Below, one piece after another: positions 45,101 through 58,208 of a stretch of 64,000 nt of DNA; position 1 is the first letter of the stretch, and each line of letters opens with the position of its first letter. Location of the stretch: contig NC_084762.1 of the NCBI RefSeq assembly GCF_028858725.1, forward strand, positions 6,705,374 to 6,769,373, in the 5' to 3' direction. Made by a program: the position numbers and the translations under genes. The notes beneath the pieces are model-generated. The model was not told where the DNA came from. It searched no databases and saw only the letters and a program-made list of their open reading frames with translations. Source of the DNA: Colius striatus (taxonomy: Eukaryota > Chordata > Aves > Coliiformes > Coliidae).

Positions 45101-46970
45101 ACCAGTATTCCCTAGTTAAATACTGTCTGGTGACTACATTAGCATCCTATCTGAAAGCCCTGGAAGTTGTGCCTGCCTGCAGGAACTGAATCAAACTGAA
45201 GTGGAAGGAGTGAGTTGGATTTTTTTAGCCTCATCTGGTTCTTTTCTTTTGAGACTTTCCTTTGCCCAGGTAAGCAGTGTGCACTTTTTGCTCTTCTTCA
45301 AAGTTCTTTCCAAAAAAACATCCCTTACATAACCACTAGCTTGATCCACAATCTGCATGGAATTTCTGTTTGTGGACATCCAGCTGTCTTTGACCCAATA
45401 ATAATAATTTAGCATCTAATCATGCATGTTTCCTGAGGTAAGAATTCCCATGAAAGAAGGACATCCACTCTCTGGACAAGGAACAAGGGTTGTACTTGTC
45501 TATTTTGTTGGCCTGTCGGGTTTTCAGCCACTCATCAAAAGCAGCCCAGTCATTAGAAAGGTTCCAAGCTTCTTGTCCCACAAAAAAGTCTGGGCAGATG
45601 GCTCTGCAAGAAAAATGAAAACAGTTTATGTGCATTGAGAAAGGATTAAAGGGAAGCCCACATGTACTATGCAACAAATCCATTTTGTTGAACACACATA
45701 GAATTTAATCAAAGCACTATACCAGCAACCCTTGTTAATCTCTTGAGTCTAATAAAAGGACTTGGCATAACTTCCAGGTATATTTTTACCCTGTTAAAAT
45801 TCATTACTTCATTTGGCAAATGATTACCTGTTCTTGAAAATCCTTAGTGGTTTCCTACCAACTTACAAACCCCCCTATCATTTACTTTTGGGCTAGAAGA
45901 AATGCTAACCCAGTAACACAGGGCAGAGGATGCTCAATGTACTTTTCATGTGTCTGAGAACTTGTTTCTTCCTTTGGCACAAGCTGGTACACTTTACCTT
46001 CATAGAATGCCATTCAGCCTCTCTGGAATTTTTACTGTAACAACAAAACTGGGGCTTTTCAGTCTAGAAAAGAGGAGACTGAGGGATGATCTCATTAATA
46101 TTTACAAATATCTAAATGGTGGGTGCCAGGAGGTTGGAGCATCCCATTTTTCTATAGTAGCTAGCAACAGGACAAGGGGTAATGGGATGAAATTGAAAGA
46201 CAAAAAGTTCCATTTAAACATTTACTAAGGAAAAACTATTTTACTGTTTAGGTGAGGGAGCCCTGGCACAGGCTGCCCAGGGAGGGTGTGGAGGATCCTT
46301 CCTTAGAGGTCTTCAAGACCCACCTGGACACATTCCTATGTGACCTGATCTAGGTGGGATCTACTTCTGCAGAGGGATTGGACTGGATGATCTCTAAAGG
46401 TCCCTTCTAGCCTACCATTCTGTGATTCTATGGTTCTATGAATAAAGTTGCACAGATGCTATATTGGGAGGGAGAAAGTAGTCAGCTTTGGGTTCATGGA
46501 GCATGAAAGATGCAGAATAAGGTTTTTCCTCTGTTTCCTCTCTTTTCTGTACTTGCCTACTGTCTCATTACTAGGCAGGACTAGGACTACTCAACTAGGC
46601 TAGACTTCTTACACTGTACTAGCAAACAGGAAAGTCTTTAGAGAAACGTGGAAGTGAAGCCTCTGAAATTGTGTTTCTGTGGTGTAGATGAAAAGGAAAT
46701 AGTTCAATAACCTTTCTTATTAAAAAGACCCTTTGCAAACAGTAGTATTTCTTACGTGTATCCATTAGTTGCAAGCATATCAACTATATATCTGGTGTTT
46801 GGGAGTTGCCATCCAAAGATATCATGAATCACAATCACAGCTTTATCAGTGCTGGCAGGTGCTTTGCAAACATAAGCTTTGATGTGCTCAACTTGTACTT
46901 CCTGCCCACGGCCTCCATAGTCAAATTTGTCTCCAATATCACATGGGCAGGGCCTCGATTCGTTAGCCAT
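42112..46970 (-). CDS. CMBL: Carboxymethylenebutenolidase homologue, complete (CMBL copy A)
   Basis: CMBL is a cytosolic alpha/beta hydrolase of the dienelactone hydrolase family; the human enzyme activates ester prodrugs such as olmesartan medoxomil. Coding exons are 46970-46756, 45603-45496, 44414-44272, 43279-43188 and 42291-42112, with GT/AG borders (exon 2 of the usual gene is the first coding one, with acceptor at 46979). They give 245 residues, the human length. It begins [13 protein letters not shown] and ends WLNKYL. The triad is intact: Cys132 in GFCWGG, Asp179 in GEKDE and His212 in THGFVH. The [10 protein letters not shown] and PDFFVGQE segments also match human. This is the copy nearest the kinase and the only complete one in the window. 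The untranslated first exon may be at 49.01-49.09 kb. No defect is seen. Confidence 0.97.
42566..42604 (-). repeat. 39-bp duplicated fragment of CMBL copy A exon 6 within its last intron
   Basis: It matches 42244-42282 of exon 6 at 36 of 39 positions (substitutions at the 5th, 17th and 25th base) and stops abruptly at both sides. It has no splice sites of its own. Confidence 0.8.
44540..44686 (+). mobile_element. Endogenous retrovirus LTR remnant (avian ERV family), fossil
   Basis: The stretch 'tttatctcaaaccataagtt', then 'gagtgagtggctgtataagt' and 'gctggttggggtcaacccac', ending 'acaaca', matches the 3' part of a common avian LTR from memory. About 145 bp remain, without internal retroviral sequence, so it is a degraded partial LTR. 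It lies in the intron between coding exons 2 and 3 of CMBL copy A. Its age is probably old, judged by divergence. Confidence 0.65.
46045..46442 (+). mobile_element. CR1 LINE 3' region in the first coding intron of CMBL copy A
   Basis: It runs from 'ctggggcttttcagtctaga' through 'ctcattaatatttacaaata', 'ggtgagggagccctggcaca' and 'ggactggatgatctctaaag' to 'tgtgattctatggttctatg'. This is the longest well preserved CR1 end here. Confidence 0.92.
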
Positions 46971-48540
46971 GTGTGATCCTAAAGAACAAAAATACCCATT
47001 CAGTTTTGAATCCCATAGCATATCACACTGGAAAAAAAAGATCAAAATACAGTAGCATCATAGACTGTTGAATTTTTGAATCAGTATAGTAATATTGTGA
47101 ACCTGCTGGTTACTGTGAGATCAAAAATGCAACGTTAGCCAATAAGCTCACATTGGGATGTCTTTTTCATTAAGACACTTAGATTAAACATGGTATGTTT
47201 CTCCAGAGACTTAAAACATTCCATAGTCGACTTTTTCAGTGTGAAGAAATCCCTTTCTAAACCAGCTTTAGCCTCAGACCTTGTAGACTTTTGAAGGAGG
47301 ATGCTTAGGACAGTTGTCAAGAAAAATATACAAGTGGAAGGTAGAGTATAAAATCATATTTATTGAATAATAAAGAACGTGGTCAAACTCTAAGGGAGGA
47401 AAAAAGAAAACTGAACATAAAGAAAAAAATCCTTAAGTTGACACAAACATTTTATCAAGAAGGCAACACCAGAACATGGTTAATTTTTTACAGACCATTC
47501 TTTAAAAGAAAATAAACAAGGCATTCACAAAGGTCAAAAAATGCCACCAGAATCTAGCACAGGTTTATTTGGCTCCTTGGTTAATGATTTTATGCCATGG
47601 ACTGTGCCAAATGTAACTTACAGAGAGAAATGGGGAAAATCAGGCTACTCAACAGTCCCCGAACTAGTGGGACTTAAATACTGGTGGTTCTAAAAGTACA
47701 GCTTTAGGAAAACAAGCAGACAAGCAAAACACCCCACAGTCAGATTTGCACAGATTTCCAGGGACCAAGATGTTCTGGATTTGCAGGCTTCAAAATTCAG
47801 AATGTGCCAAGCAGGTCTTGGGAGATTTCATTTTCACAGGTCATTTTGAGGCAAGCTGTATCTTATATGAAAGCTGTGTTAACTGTGGGTGTACATTTAT
47901 GCTAATCTACGCCTACTCATAGGTAGTTTTTTTCCCCACACGTAGTCTCACGTATAGGACTTCTAATTGAAAATGAGTCTACTAGAAAAAAACAAGTTAA
48001 TAGATGAGCATATCAGGCAAAATACAGCTTAAATATCGGAAAGAGTTGACAACTAATTTTCCACCTACAATTTCTTTCTAATTAGGCTAAAATATAACAA
48101 AAGCAGCCACTGAGTATTAAAACAAACATGATTTCAGAACTCGAGAAACACCAACACAATGCCCTTATGTATGCTTATATATTCAGTATTTCCTTAAAGG
48201 CTTCAGTTGCAAAGATTTCACAATATCTGATAAAATGTAAAACATGAAATATTGGAAGATGCAGATACAGCAGCTGAAGAAATCACCAGACACAAGCTTA
48301 TGAGGGATGATGCGGGCTTGTATGGTTTATAAGCCATATAGACTTGCAAGCTGCGTAGCATAGTCAAAGCATTTTGGTGTTTCTACATTTGCCATCCTGT
48401 GTATTACATGCAAACAGTATCTTCTTCCATTTCTAAGATGCTGCTGACACATTCCATAAAAAAATAATCTCCTACTCTTACATCTGTCAAAGTTATTCTT
48501 TCAGGAGTGTCTGTAAACCTATAGCCTTGGTGTTCCAATA

Positions 48541-48683
48541 AATCATACAATCACAGAATGGTAGGGGTTTGAAGGGACCTTTAGAGACCATCTAGCCCAT
48601 CCCTCCTGCAGAAGCAGGTCCACCTAGATTAGGTGGCATAGGAACATGTCCAAGTGGATCTTGAAGAGAGGAAGGAGACTTGC
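48541..48683 (-). mobile_element. CR1 3'-end fragment
   Basis: 'aatcatacaatcacagaatg' followed by 'ttgaagggacctttagagac' and 'gcaggtccacctagattagg' is an inverted CR1 terminus. Confidence 0.88.
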
Positions 48684-49009
48684 AAACACTTGAGTCTTTA
48701 TTTAAAGACCAAACAATAGAATTCATTTTCAGAAACTTGAACCTACAGCCAGCCAAACAGAAAGATATTGCTGTGTGTCTCTTTCAGGAGGGAAAAGAAA
48801 AGGTTTCTGAACCCTCATCTCAAAACAATTAGGGGAGAAAGTAGCTTCCTCATAGCATTTAAACGAGCATATGCTCTTTAAAAAAGCAAGTACCTAAAAA
48901 TGAAAGCTCCCCCAAACATGCTGAGAGCAACCTCAGCATGCACTTGTCTTCTATTTCTCAGGAGGAAAAGCCCTGGAAGATTAAATAAACCCCTAAAGCC
49001 TACACATAC

Positions 49010-49090
49010 CTGTAGCACAGTAAGTTGCAGGAGCTCAGCGTGGATGGTTATCGCTGAATGTGATCCCGAAAGAAAGTGCTGACTCATAAA
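49010..49090 (-). other. Candidate untranslated first exon of CMBL copy A
   Basis: On the minus strand a strong donor, CTACAG/GTATGTG, ends at 49010. The bases before it contain the few local CpG. An untranslated exon 1 about 2 kb upstream of the first coding exon would fit CMBL gene structure, but nothing in the sequence proves transcription. Confidence 0.3.
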
Positions 49091-50888
49091 ACGAAAAGGA
49101 GTGAGGGCAAGGATCAAGTTTCTTGACACAAGAATTGCGTAAGTTACTGCCTTTATCCTGTGATTTGCAGAGTCACTGCAAGTTGAAAGTTCACTCGTTT
49201 TAAAGCCATTAATTCCACTGCTAGTGTAAGCAGAGTGGGCTGCTGTGATGAGTACTGCTGCAGCTGAATCTTCTTTTAAACTCACACAAGAGGATATTAA
49301 CCTTTGGAGGTCTTTTCAGCCTGTGAAACATGCTGACTCAGCTGAGCAATTCAGATAAAATGATTCTTTCAAAAAAGGGTGTTCTTTTGGTAGTATCACT
49401 TCAAAAGATTGTGTTGACTATTCGTTTATTGGTAAAAGACATACCCAAAGTCATCAGTGGGATGATGTAGTGGAGACATAGTTTCAAAGCTCCGTGCAAG
49501 ACAAAGCTTATATAGTATAGGAACAATATGTTCTCTTTCAGAGTGAAAATACCTAACATGTGAAAAGGTAGTGGTTTTGTAGACTGCTGTACATATCCTT
49601 ATAATAAGTGTTTAAAATACTGCTGCATTTTTATCTTATCACAGCGCATTTTATCCATAGGTTTTTCTCCTTTTGAATTAAGCTGGCTCTCTAATCCTTG
49701 TATCCCTCCAGTTCTCCTGATTTTCTTTTTAATGGATTATTAGGACTAGTCTTTAAAGTGTTTTTATCTGAGGATATTAGCAATCCATCATTCACTGCTT
49801 CCTCAGAGCCACATCTAAATGTAGCACACCTTAGTCTTAGCCTTTTTTCCTTGGGAGAGCAACCAGCTTTACAATTTAGTCCTTGGTATATAAGGTGTTT
49901 TCCTATGTTCTAAGCAGCTTTGTCAATGTTATTTATTTACAGTTCCTAAAATAGAGTCAAACAAATGAAAAAAACCCTAGTACAAATTGCAGAGTGAAGT
50001 CATAAGGTTCAAACTTCAACCCTTTTGCTTTGATTTTGTTTTGTTTTTTTGGCTTTTTCCCACTTGTATACTAGAAACAACAAATTCCATCACACAGGGA
50101 GCTTAGATACCCTATGGCAATTTCAGAGAGCTGTAGAAAAATAAATGTGACAAAAATAGGCTGTTTAAACTGTTCCTAGAAGAGAGAAATGAGAACAATG
50201 CTTGCAGAACCTTCTCTCAACTAGGGTTGCTTAACCACATTTCCACTCCCTTAGTTGCAACAATGTGGTTCAGGAAATTCTTTGCTAGATGTAAGACTAT
50301 TCCTCTTTACTTTGATGTTGACATTAAACTTCGGAAATTAAATGCCTTTTATTTGTTTTCCAGTTGTTTCATATTCTCTGCAATCTGTGCAGGTATTTTA
50401 CTTGGAAGTCAGAACTTAGTTCAACACATTCACAACCTCCATCCATGTGGTTGGTTGTGAACTGTCCTGTAAACACATCCCTCTCTGGGATCTCACATTT
50501 CCAGCTCGTACTCACTGACTTACAGTTTTATCACCAGCTTGTAGTAATTGCTGCTACTCTTCTAATAGATGCTACATCCAAGCAGATTTTGTAAACTTCT
50601 GAACCTACTATTAGTCAAACTTACTTCAAGCATTAAGACAAACCTCTCAGAACTGGAAAAAACACAGCAGATTAAAACATGACACTGCTGGGCCAAAGAG
50701 AAACTTCTTCAAGAGAATATAACATGGAGATATCAAATTGAATCCACTGAAAAACCACATCTAAGATATTCTGTTTGCTTTTTCTTTAATTTCTATATCA
50801 AGCTTTCCCTTCCAATTTTCTAAAGCATTATAAAGAAGTTCCAGTGTATTGCATAATTGTGTTTCAAATTCAGCTGCTTGCTCTTTTC

Positions 50889-53800
50889 TTAAACAAATTT
50901 ATTCAGGCCAGTTGATCACGCCCTTTCTTCCTTCTTCAATGTAAGGCTTATCTTGAGGACTGATATCTTCTCTTCTGCAATGTACAAACCCCAGGATAAA
51001 TTTTAACTTCAAAATCTTTCATTAACATCTGGTCCAGCAGTATGATCTGTAAATAGACAGCACAGTAGTAGTTAATATAGACGTATTAAACTCTGCCTGT
51101 CCTCATACAAGGGGTGATGGGATGAAGCTGGAACACAGAAAGTTCCACTTAAACATAAGAAAAAACTATTTCACTGTTGAGGTGAGGGAGCATAGGCTCT
51201 GAGCATAGGCTGCCCAGAGGGGTTGTGGAGGCTCCTTCCTTGGAGGTCTTCAAGACCTGCCTGGACATGTTCCTATGCGACCTGATCTAGGTGAATCTGC
51301 TTCTGCAGGGGGGTTGGACTGGATGATCTCTAAAGGTCCATTCCAACCCCTACCGTCCTATGATTCTATCTTATTCATAGTTCAACTCCCTGATTCATCA
51401 CTCAGACGTTAATAACCAAGCTCCATATGGACAAAAGGAAAAATGAAATGATATAAAGAAAAAACACCTTTGCAGCAAGGATCTAGAAAACTTTATTAGA
51501 ACATGAAAGCAAGCCCAATAATCTGCAAAGATGTGGATATAACAGAAGCCTTTCCTGTATGTGAAGTATATAACAATTGTGAATACATTACAACTGAACA
51601 AAAAGCTTCCAACAGATACCTATCATTGCAACCTACACAGTTTATGGGTTCCCAGGGCCAAGAGAAAACAGTGGCAAAGGATAGCTCCTTGAATACTCCA
51701 AAGCAGCAATGGCATTTTGTTAAAACTTTATCTGAGTTGCCAGCCATAATTTTACAATAGAAAGTAACTTAAAGAAAAAAAATATCTGGTTTTCATTGTC
51801 TAGGTTACATTAGCCCTTCTCTATCTAGCTGGATTTTTTTCCCTATTACTTGCTCTTCAAACACTATTATGAGTCTAACTCCCAGTTCAGACTGGAAATT
51901 TGCAGAAGTGAAAGAAGTCAGATGTCATTGGCATAGTTGAGGAAGGGGAATGAAGTTATCTTTTTCAGCAAAAATGGAAAATGTAGGGTTCAGGAGACTG
52001 GATATATCATCAGATTAGTCCTAGAAAACATTAAAGAGAAAAAAAAAACCCTCTTCATTTGACTCTGAATGTGAAATCCAGACTCAAATACAGCACTCTG
52101 CTTCTGCAGTGAGAAGTTTTCATGCCTCAAGCGCTATGTAGCCATCCATACTAGCTGTACTTTCAAGCTACTGTAACCACAACTCCTAGAAGAATATCTT
52201 CCCAGATTAAAACTCCTTTCAAGCCAGTTTCTTAAGATACAGAGTGAATATCTGAATGAGTAAGGCTTGGAAGGTGCCTTCTGTGCATACAAGCTTGAGT
52301 TCTTTTGAACTGACTGTGAAAGTTGATGCTTGAGTAAGTAGTCCAAAATTTACATTGTGAGAATGTTAGCAAAGGGCAGCTTAGATATTCCAGCTTCTTG
52401 AGCAGAGCATAAAAGGAAAGCTGGTGTTAAAATAACCACAATCTAACTTTACAGAGTAGCTAGAGCAAAAATAAACACTCTGCTCACGGGTGAAGTTCTA
52501 GGTCTGCAGCGTGCAGAGCAGTAGTAAACAGGAAAAGGGAGTTAAATTGGGAAGGTGACTGAAGGACACATCTGTCTGTCCAGATATGAGATAAAAACGT
52601 GGCTCCTATGACTTATTCTGAAACTAGGAATAAAAATCCTCACCACCATCTCCTTTGCAAAACATCCTTCCTACTCAGCTGAAAATATCCCTCCTCATCA
52701 GCTGACAGCCTGATTTGAAGAGATAATGCTAGATGGAGTACTTAAGCTACATAACACACATATGCATGTGTATTTACCTACCATAGAGAGACACAGCAGC
52801 CTTCAGGTCCGGGTGTGTCATCATCAGGTGATGTACAGCAATACCACTCCAACAGAAACCAATGACCCCTGATTTCTTTGCACCACATTGTTCCTTTATA
52901 TGTTTCAGAATGGCATCAGCTTCTCTGGAACACACAAGCAAATGCAAATTAAGCACCCATAGTAAAACCAGCATTTGAAAATATAAAAAGAAGATACACA
53001 GATGCATATAAGTGTCTCCATATCATGCTGCTACTATGTTTTCTTTCATATACTTTAAATAAACCAGTATTTCAGACAAATGTTAAGGATTGCTAATCTG
53101 AAACTACTAGAAGGAGAAAAAAACCCCAAAACTGAATGGAATGAAATAAAAACACAACATGAATAGCATATGCCAAAGGAAAGCTAAAGGGATGGAAAGT
53201 AGATGGTTGATTAAACAGCCATCTAAGATAATGTAGATAAATGTAGATTGAAAAAGTAATAAAAACCTCTCCAGAGAATGCTATTAATTAGACAGACAAA
53301 ATGTTGACAGTAACTGTAAGTTAGAGTCTGAGGTATTTCTAATGCAGGAAAGTCAATGTAACAAACATCATCTGTATTCTCAGAATTCACAATGGAGCTT
53401 GAAATACACCTTGCCCAGATGCTGCATTCTGAAAACACACATTTATCCCTGAAGCTGGTGTCACCATGCAGAGGCAGTAAAGGAAAAATACTGATGGGAG
53501 GGAGGAAGCAGTTAAGTCTTTTATATCACCTCAAGACTGTATTTTCAGCCCCAGTTCCTTGTCCCTTGGGGCACACAAGCTATATATGCCGTTGACACAT
53601 CAGCCTTGCAAATACCACGTTATCTGCCAAAACAAAAACACATGCAGAAGCAAATTAAGTGCCAAAAAATTCTTTCTTCACTGGAGCTGACACTTGAAAC
53701 ATGTGAATTGCCTGTAAGAAATGCCAGGCAGAGCCCAGCCCTTCCTCGCCATTGCAGCAGAGAAGGGATAGGTTCTAAACGAAAAGTTTCCACAACATCT

Positions 53801-54719
53801 GACTCTTCTGAGACAGGAACTCTCTGGAAATGATTCAGTTATGTCTCCCATAACCTTCTCACCAAATACCTAATCCCAGAAACCTTCAACATATCTACTC
53901 CCAGCAGTCCAAGAGAGATATTTGCTCTCCCAGGAAGTTAATTAGTTTGGTCTTTAATTAGTCTGAACCTTTCCCAGTATTGTCTTGCCAAAAGCTTCCT
54001 TCTGTGTTACCAAGACAGCTCAGCACCTCTGCTACTGACAGGTCTTTGGTGATAAATGCTCAGGCCATGTTGCACATGAGAAGGGAAGACATGATACTCC
54101 TCTTGGCTCCCAGCACTCTGTCCCCGGAGGCAGCTGCCAGCCCTCATTGTACCCTCCCAACACATGATCCAGCCATTAGCTACTGGGACCAGTTACACCA
54201 TCCAGGGCAAGTACCACGCCACAACTGAAAACTCTTTTCTTCTTTCCACAGCAACATCTTAAACTGTTAGTCTGTCACATTCAGTGAGACTCAAGATGAG
54301 AGTTATGCTTTCTCAATGCTTGCATTACTGGTCATTTTAAAATCATGCTTTTTGAGGCAAAGAAGCAACTTGCAGTCTCTTTCATCATCATCATCAAATG
54401 ACAAAACTCTCCTCTAAGTCACTACTGAAGAGATTTGAACTCTTTCCAAAGCAAAATGAAAGGTCACTTCTAATGAGTCATTAAAAAGGCCACGTTTGCT
54501 GGTAGATCAGCTGCATCTAATCTGAAGCAAACAAAAATAAAAGAGGAGGGGGGAAAAAAAGCAGCAATATCTGACAGAAGAAGGCAATGTGATATCCATC
54601 TCCCTGACATCTTGTTTTTTTTCCTGGCATCTCGAGTTTTCAGCCAATCATTGAACTTGGACCGGTCATCAGAAGATTTCCAAGCTTCTCTTCCTGCAAA
54701 AAAGTCTGGGCAGATGGCT
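50889..54719 (-). pseudogene. CMBL copy B, decayed pseudogene (exons 3-6 recognisable)
   Basis: Exon remnants on the minus strand are 54719-54609 (exon 3), 52924-52782 (exon 4), 52020-51937 (exon 5) and 51046-50889 (exon 6). Exon 4 is open and keeps the nucleophile Cys, in GFCWSG. Exon 3 is open, but the usual donor is replaced by GATGTC; a GTCAGG three bases on could serve and would keep frame. Exon 5 is 84 instead of 92 nt, which shifts frame, and its donor GT has become CT. Exon 6 lacks four codons near its start and 11 nt that include the catalytic His codon, and has an extra base near the end. No counterpart of the first coding exon was found to the right. It cannot make a working hydrolase. 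Exon 4 shares EAD, AVHHLM and VSLYG with copy C, so B seems closer to C than to A. Confidence 0.9.
51103..51370 (+). mobile_element. CR1 LINE 3' end inside CMBL copy B
   Basis: 'aaggggtgatgggatgaagc' to 'ctaccgtcctatgattctat' with all intermediate CR1 blocks. It lies between the exon 6 and exon 5 remnants and is well preserved, so it may be younger than the duplication. Confidence 0.9.
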
Positions 54720-56068
54720 CTGCACACACAAACACACAGAAGTCAAAACTGAATGAATTAATCAAACACTGAGATTATTTTTTTGGCCCTTCATAGCATT
54801 GAAAGTTTCTAGCCAGGCATAACTTTGGTTTGATTTCTTTTTTCCTGAGAAGTAATGGTTTTAAATACCATTGTGAACCATTCTACACACATGCCTGTGA
54901 GCTTTAGAAAACATTTTAGTGTTCCATATAGGCTTTTTTTCAACAACTAAGCCACACAATACAATTTTTGATAGAAATCTGGAAAACATTCTTTTTCTCC
55001 CCAGTATTTTACCCCCTTTGAGTACGTAATTTGAAGCTATATACAGTAAAACAGATCATCTTGATGATCAAAGCAAGTCCTGACTATGGCACTTTTAGAT
55101 TTTGCATACAACATAATACCATTGAACAGAAACCCATCATTAATGGGTTGCATTTAAACAGACAGTTACATAACATAGTAAGCATGAGGCTTACTTGGGA
55201 ACTAGAAAAAAGAATCCAAACACCTGATGGATTGAGGTCAGCAAAGAACAAGTGAAGGGACAACATGTGGGAAGAAAGGGAGGAGTGTTTTACTGTGGTC
55301 ATCATTTGGTGACTGGAAAAAGTGAAGTTCAGCAAGAGTCCACTGAGTACTAAAGAGTTCCTCCATCATGTGAGTGCCCAAAGGCTGGCTTGGGATGACC
55401 TTGGCTGAAATGTGTTGTGTGACCAGCAGCAGCATTGTGTGATGTTGCAGTCACTAGTGGATAAGGCAAAGGGAAACAAGCAGGGACTCTGGAGGTGTCC
55501 ACTGTTAGGTCACCCTCATATGTGTTCTCTCTGCTGTATATTATCCCATGCTCAGTCCACAGACAAGCAATGGGATCCCTGAGAAACTGTTATCACCTTT
55601 CACTTATTGAATGCCCTGTTTTCACTTATTGAATGCCCAAGTTTAAGCAGTGGAGAATTGCAATGACATTAACTTGGCATTTTGGAGCTAATATTGTTTG
55701 TCATGGTTAAAATTCTCTTAAGCAGCTTCAGTATACCTCCATTCATATTTGTTTGTATGAGAAATATCTTATCTTATGATGAGCATACAGAAACAGAATA
55801 CCTTCAGGGTACAATTCAAATCAAGCTTCTCCCAACTCACTGGCTTATCAAATTTTAATGACATCCCAAGGCAATCTGATTTTGCAGTGTACAGGAGATA
55901 AACAGATAACTATTCAGCAGTGCAAAATAAAATGCAGGGTGTGACAATGTTGCATTGCAACCAGGGCTCCCTCTGCATATCTACAGGCATAAGGAGGAGG
56001 TGACATTCCACCTTTTGTCATAACCCAGCAGGCTGCAGGGTCTTGCTGCATGCAGGGACAAGATAGCA

Positions 56069-56475
56069 TCATAGAATCATTTACTTTGGAAAAGACCTTT
56101 AAGATCATAGAGACCAATCACTCACCTCACACTGCAAAGTCCACCACTAACCCATGTCCCTCAGCACTTCAGCTATGTGTCTTTTCAGTATCTCCAGGGA
56201 TGGGGACTCTACCACCTCCCTGAGCAGCCCTTTTCAATACTTAACAACCCTCTCAGTGAAAAAATTCTTCCTAATCTCCACTCTAAACCTGCCCTGACAC
56301 AACTTGAGCCCATTTCCTCTCATTCTGTCATTCGTTACTGGACTGACCCACACCTCACTACAACCTCCTGTCAGGGAGTTGTAGAGAGTGGTCACGTCTC
56401 CTCTCAGCCTCCTCTTCTCCAGGCTAAAAACCCTCAGTTCCCTCAGCCTCTCTTTATGAGACTTGTGCTCCACAT
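56069..56475 (-). mobile_element. CR1 LINE 3' region
   Basis: 'atcatagaatcatttacttt' begins the inverted tail. 'taacccatgtccctcagcac', 'ctccagggatggggactcta' and 'ctccaggctaaaaaccctca' follow. It is the subfamily with the 'ggaaaagacctttaagatca' end. Confidence 0.9.
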
Positions 56476-57950
56476 TCAGCAGCTTTGCTCACTGCAGCTA
56501 CTACAACTTCCCACTTCCTAAGAAGCCAGGTTCCTCTGACAGTGGTGTGTGTACCTTTACTGCAGGATTTGACAGGGATCATTCAGTGTTGACTACTGCA
56601 ACTTGAGCTAAATACTGTCAAAGTCTTCTTTATGACAATCAAGGAGAGGGGCCCCATCTTGTGGACATTTTCTGGAGAGAATATGGCTGAGAAGCTGTTC
56701 ACAGTGCTTTCAATGCAGTGCTGAAAAGCTGGCTACGATAGCCATTTGCATCAGGTCTCACCTGAGCTAGAGACTTGTCTGGGCTGAGCAGGTAGGTATT
56801 ATGCATAGAAAACACCTCCTTTCTTCTTCTTGAGGCTAAACATCCTCCCTTTTTCGCAGGTGTGAGAAACTCTGTCCCAATACAGCTTTTAAAGACCTGG
56901 AGGAAAGTTTACACACTGCCTGCAAACTCCTTACCTGCACACTGAGGAGAGGGGTGATGAGGGTAGAGGGGGATGAATCGGGATGAAGTCAGGGCATCCC
57001 TCACTGCCTTAGTCAACCAACCAAGCCTGGGGACAATTTATCAGGGGCCCCAGAAACCAAGGTACCTATGGCCACGTGCTGTGACCAGCAGGAGAGCCCA
57101 GATTCCCAGAGTGGCTACAGACACCTTGTACCAGCCCTGACTGTCCAGGCTCAGTGCCATTTGGAGAAGAGTACAAACAGGCTGTTTACACAACCTGCAG
57201 TTATCCTCCACCTGTGCTATCCCACAGCTACAGCACTTCAGCTCATTAGCTTCAGTCTAAGGAGGCTGCCAACTGAATTCTTATTCTTAAGAAGCTGTGT
57301 AGTATTTGGTAAAACAAACAGGATAAAGCTGCTGTGCATGCACTGCCTGATTCTAGGCCACTTCAAATAGGTTTTTAACACCAACAATGCAACTGGCATT
57401 TTTTCAGTTCAGGACAACACTGCTTTCCCAGCTCCCTCATATCTGTATTCTCCTGATTAGAAAAGCTTCATCATGCTTGTCCCTTGCCTTCTACAAAAAT
57501 AACATTACATATGGCACTGCCTTTGCAAACCCACAATACTTGGAGGATTTTTCTGAGGCCATGAAGGCATAGAGGGACAGCAGTGGCTCCAAGGGCTGGA
57601 ACTGCCTTTGGGATATGCAGGAATACTGCAGGATTAGGATCTGGGCATTTGGCTACACAAAATGCAGATGATAAGCAGATATGGCCATTTAGGGACTTGG
57701 AGTAACAGAGACTGGGGTTATCATGCAGAAAGCACCAGGTGAGCATGGGGATTTTGAGGAGTCAGAGGAAGTTTGGGGTCAAAGGTGCATCTACAAGTCA
57801 CTTCATCTGACCTCTTGCATGGACCAGGGCAGCCTCTGATCCAGATTAGGCTACTCAAGGCTACTCACTCTGAGCAGTTTTGAAACCCTCCAAAGAGGGA
57901 GATTCCATCCCTTCTTAGAGCATGTTGCTCCAGAGCTTGGTTGTGAAATA

Positions 57951-58208
57951 TCACAGAAACATAGAATCATTTTGTTTGGAAAAGGTCCCTTCCAACTCCT
58001 ACCATTCTATGATTCTATGAAAAGGCCTTCAAGATCGTCGAGTCCAACCCCTTCCCTCATACTGCCAAGCTCATCGCTAACCCATGTCCCTCAGCACCTC
58101 ATCTATGCATCTTTTAAATAGCTCCAGGGATGGGGAATCCTCCAACTCCCAGGGTAGCCTGGGACAGTGTCTAACTGTCTAACTCTCTGTGAAAAAGTTC
58201 TTCCTTAA
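57951..58208 (-). mobile_element. CR1 LINE 3' end carrying a nested CR1 tail
   Basis: The inverted host copy reads 'acatagaatcattttgtttg' and resumes 'ccttcaagatcgtcgagtcc' to 'gtgaaaaagttcttcc'. Between about 57984 and 58020 is a short plus-oriented CR1 end ('cccttccaactcctaccatt' and two ATTCTATG units) with GAAAAGG on both sides. Confidence 0.88.

Larger units (their letters stand above)
46979..50888. other. Interval upstream of CMBL copy A
   Basis: It contains the likely 5' end of copy A and one CR1 end (48.54 kb). No further coding exon is recognised. AT content is high and CpG is sparse apart from a few near 49.05 kb. Confidence 0.5.

Noticed and set aside
48878-49285. 135-codon minus-strand open frame upstream of CMBL copy A
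   Set aside because: No recognised motif. The strong donor at 49009 inside it fits an untranslated first exon better than a protein.
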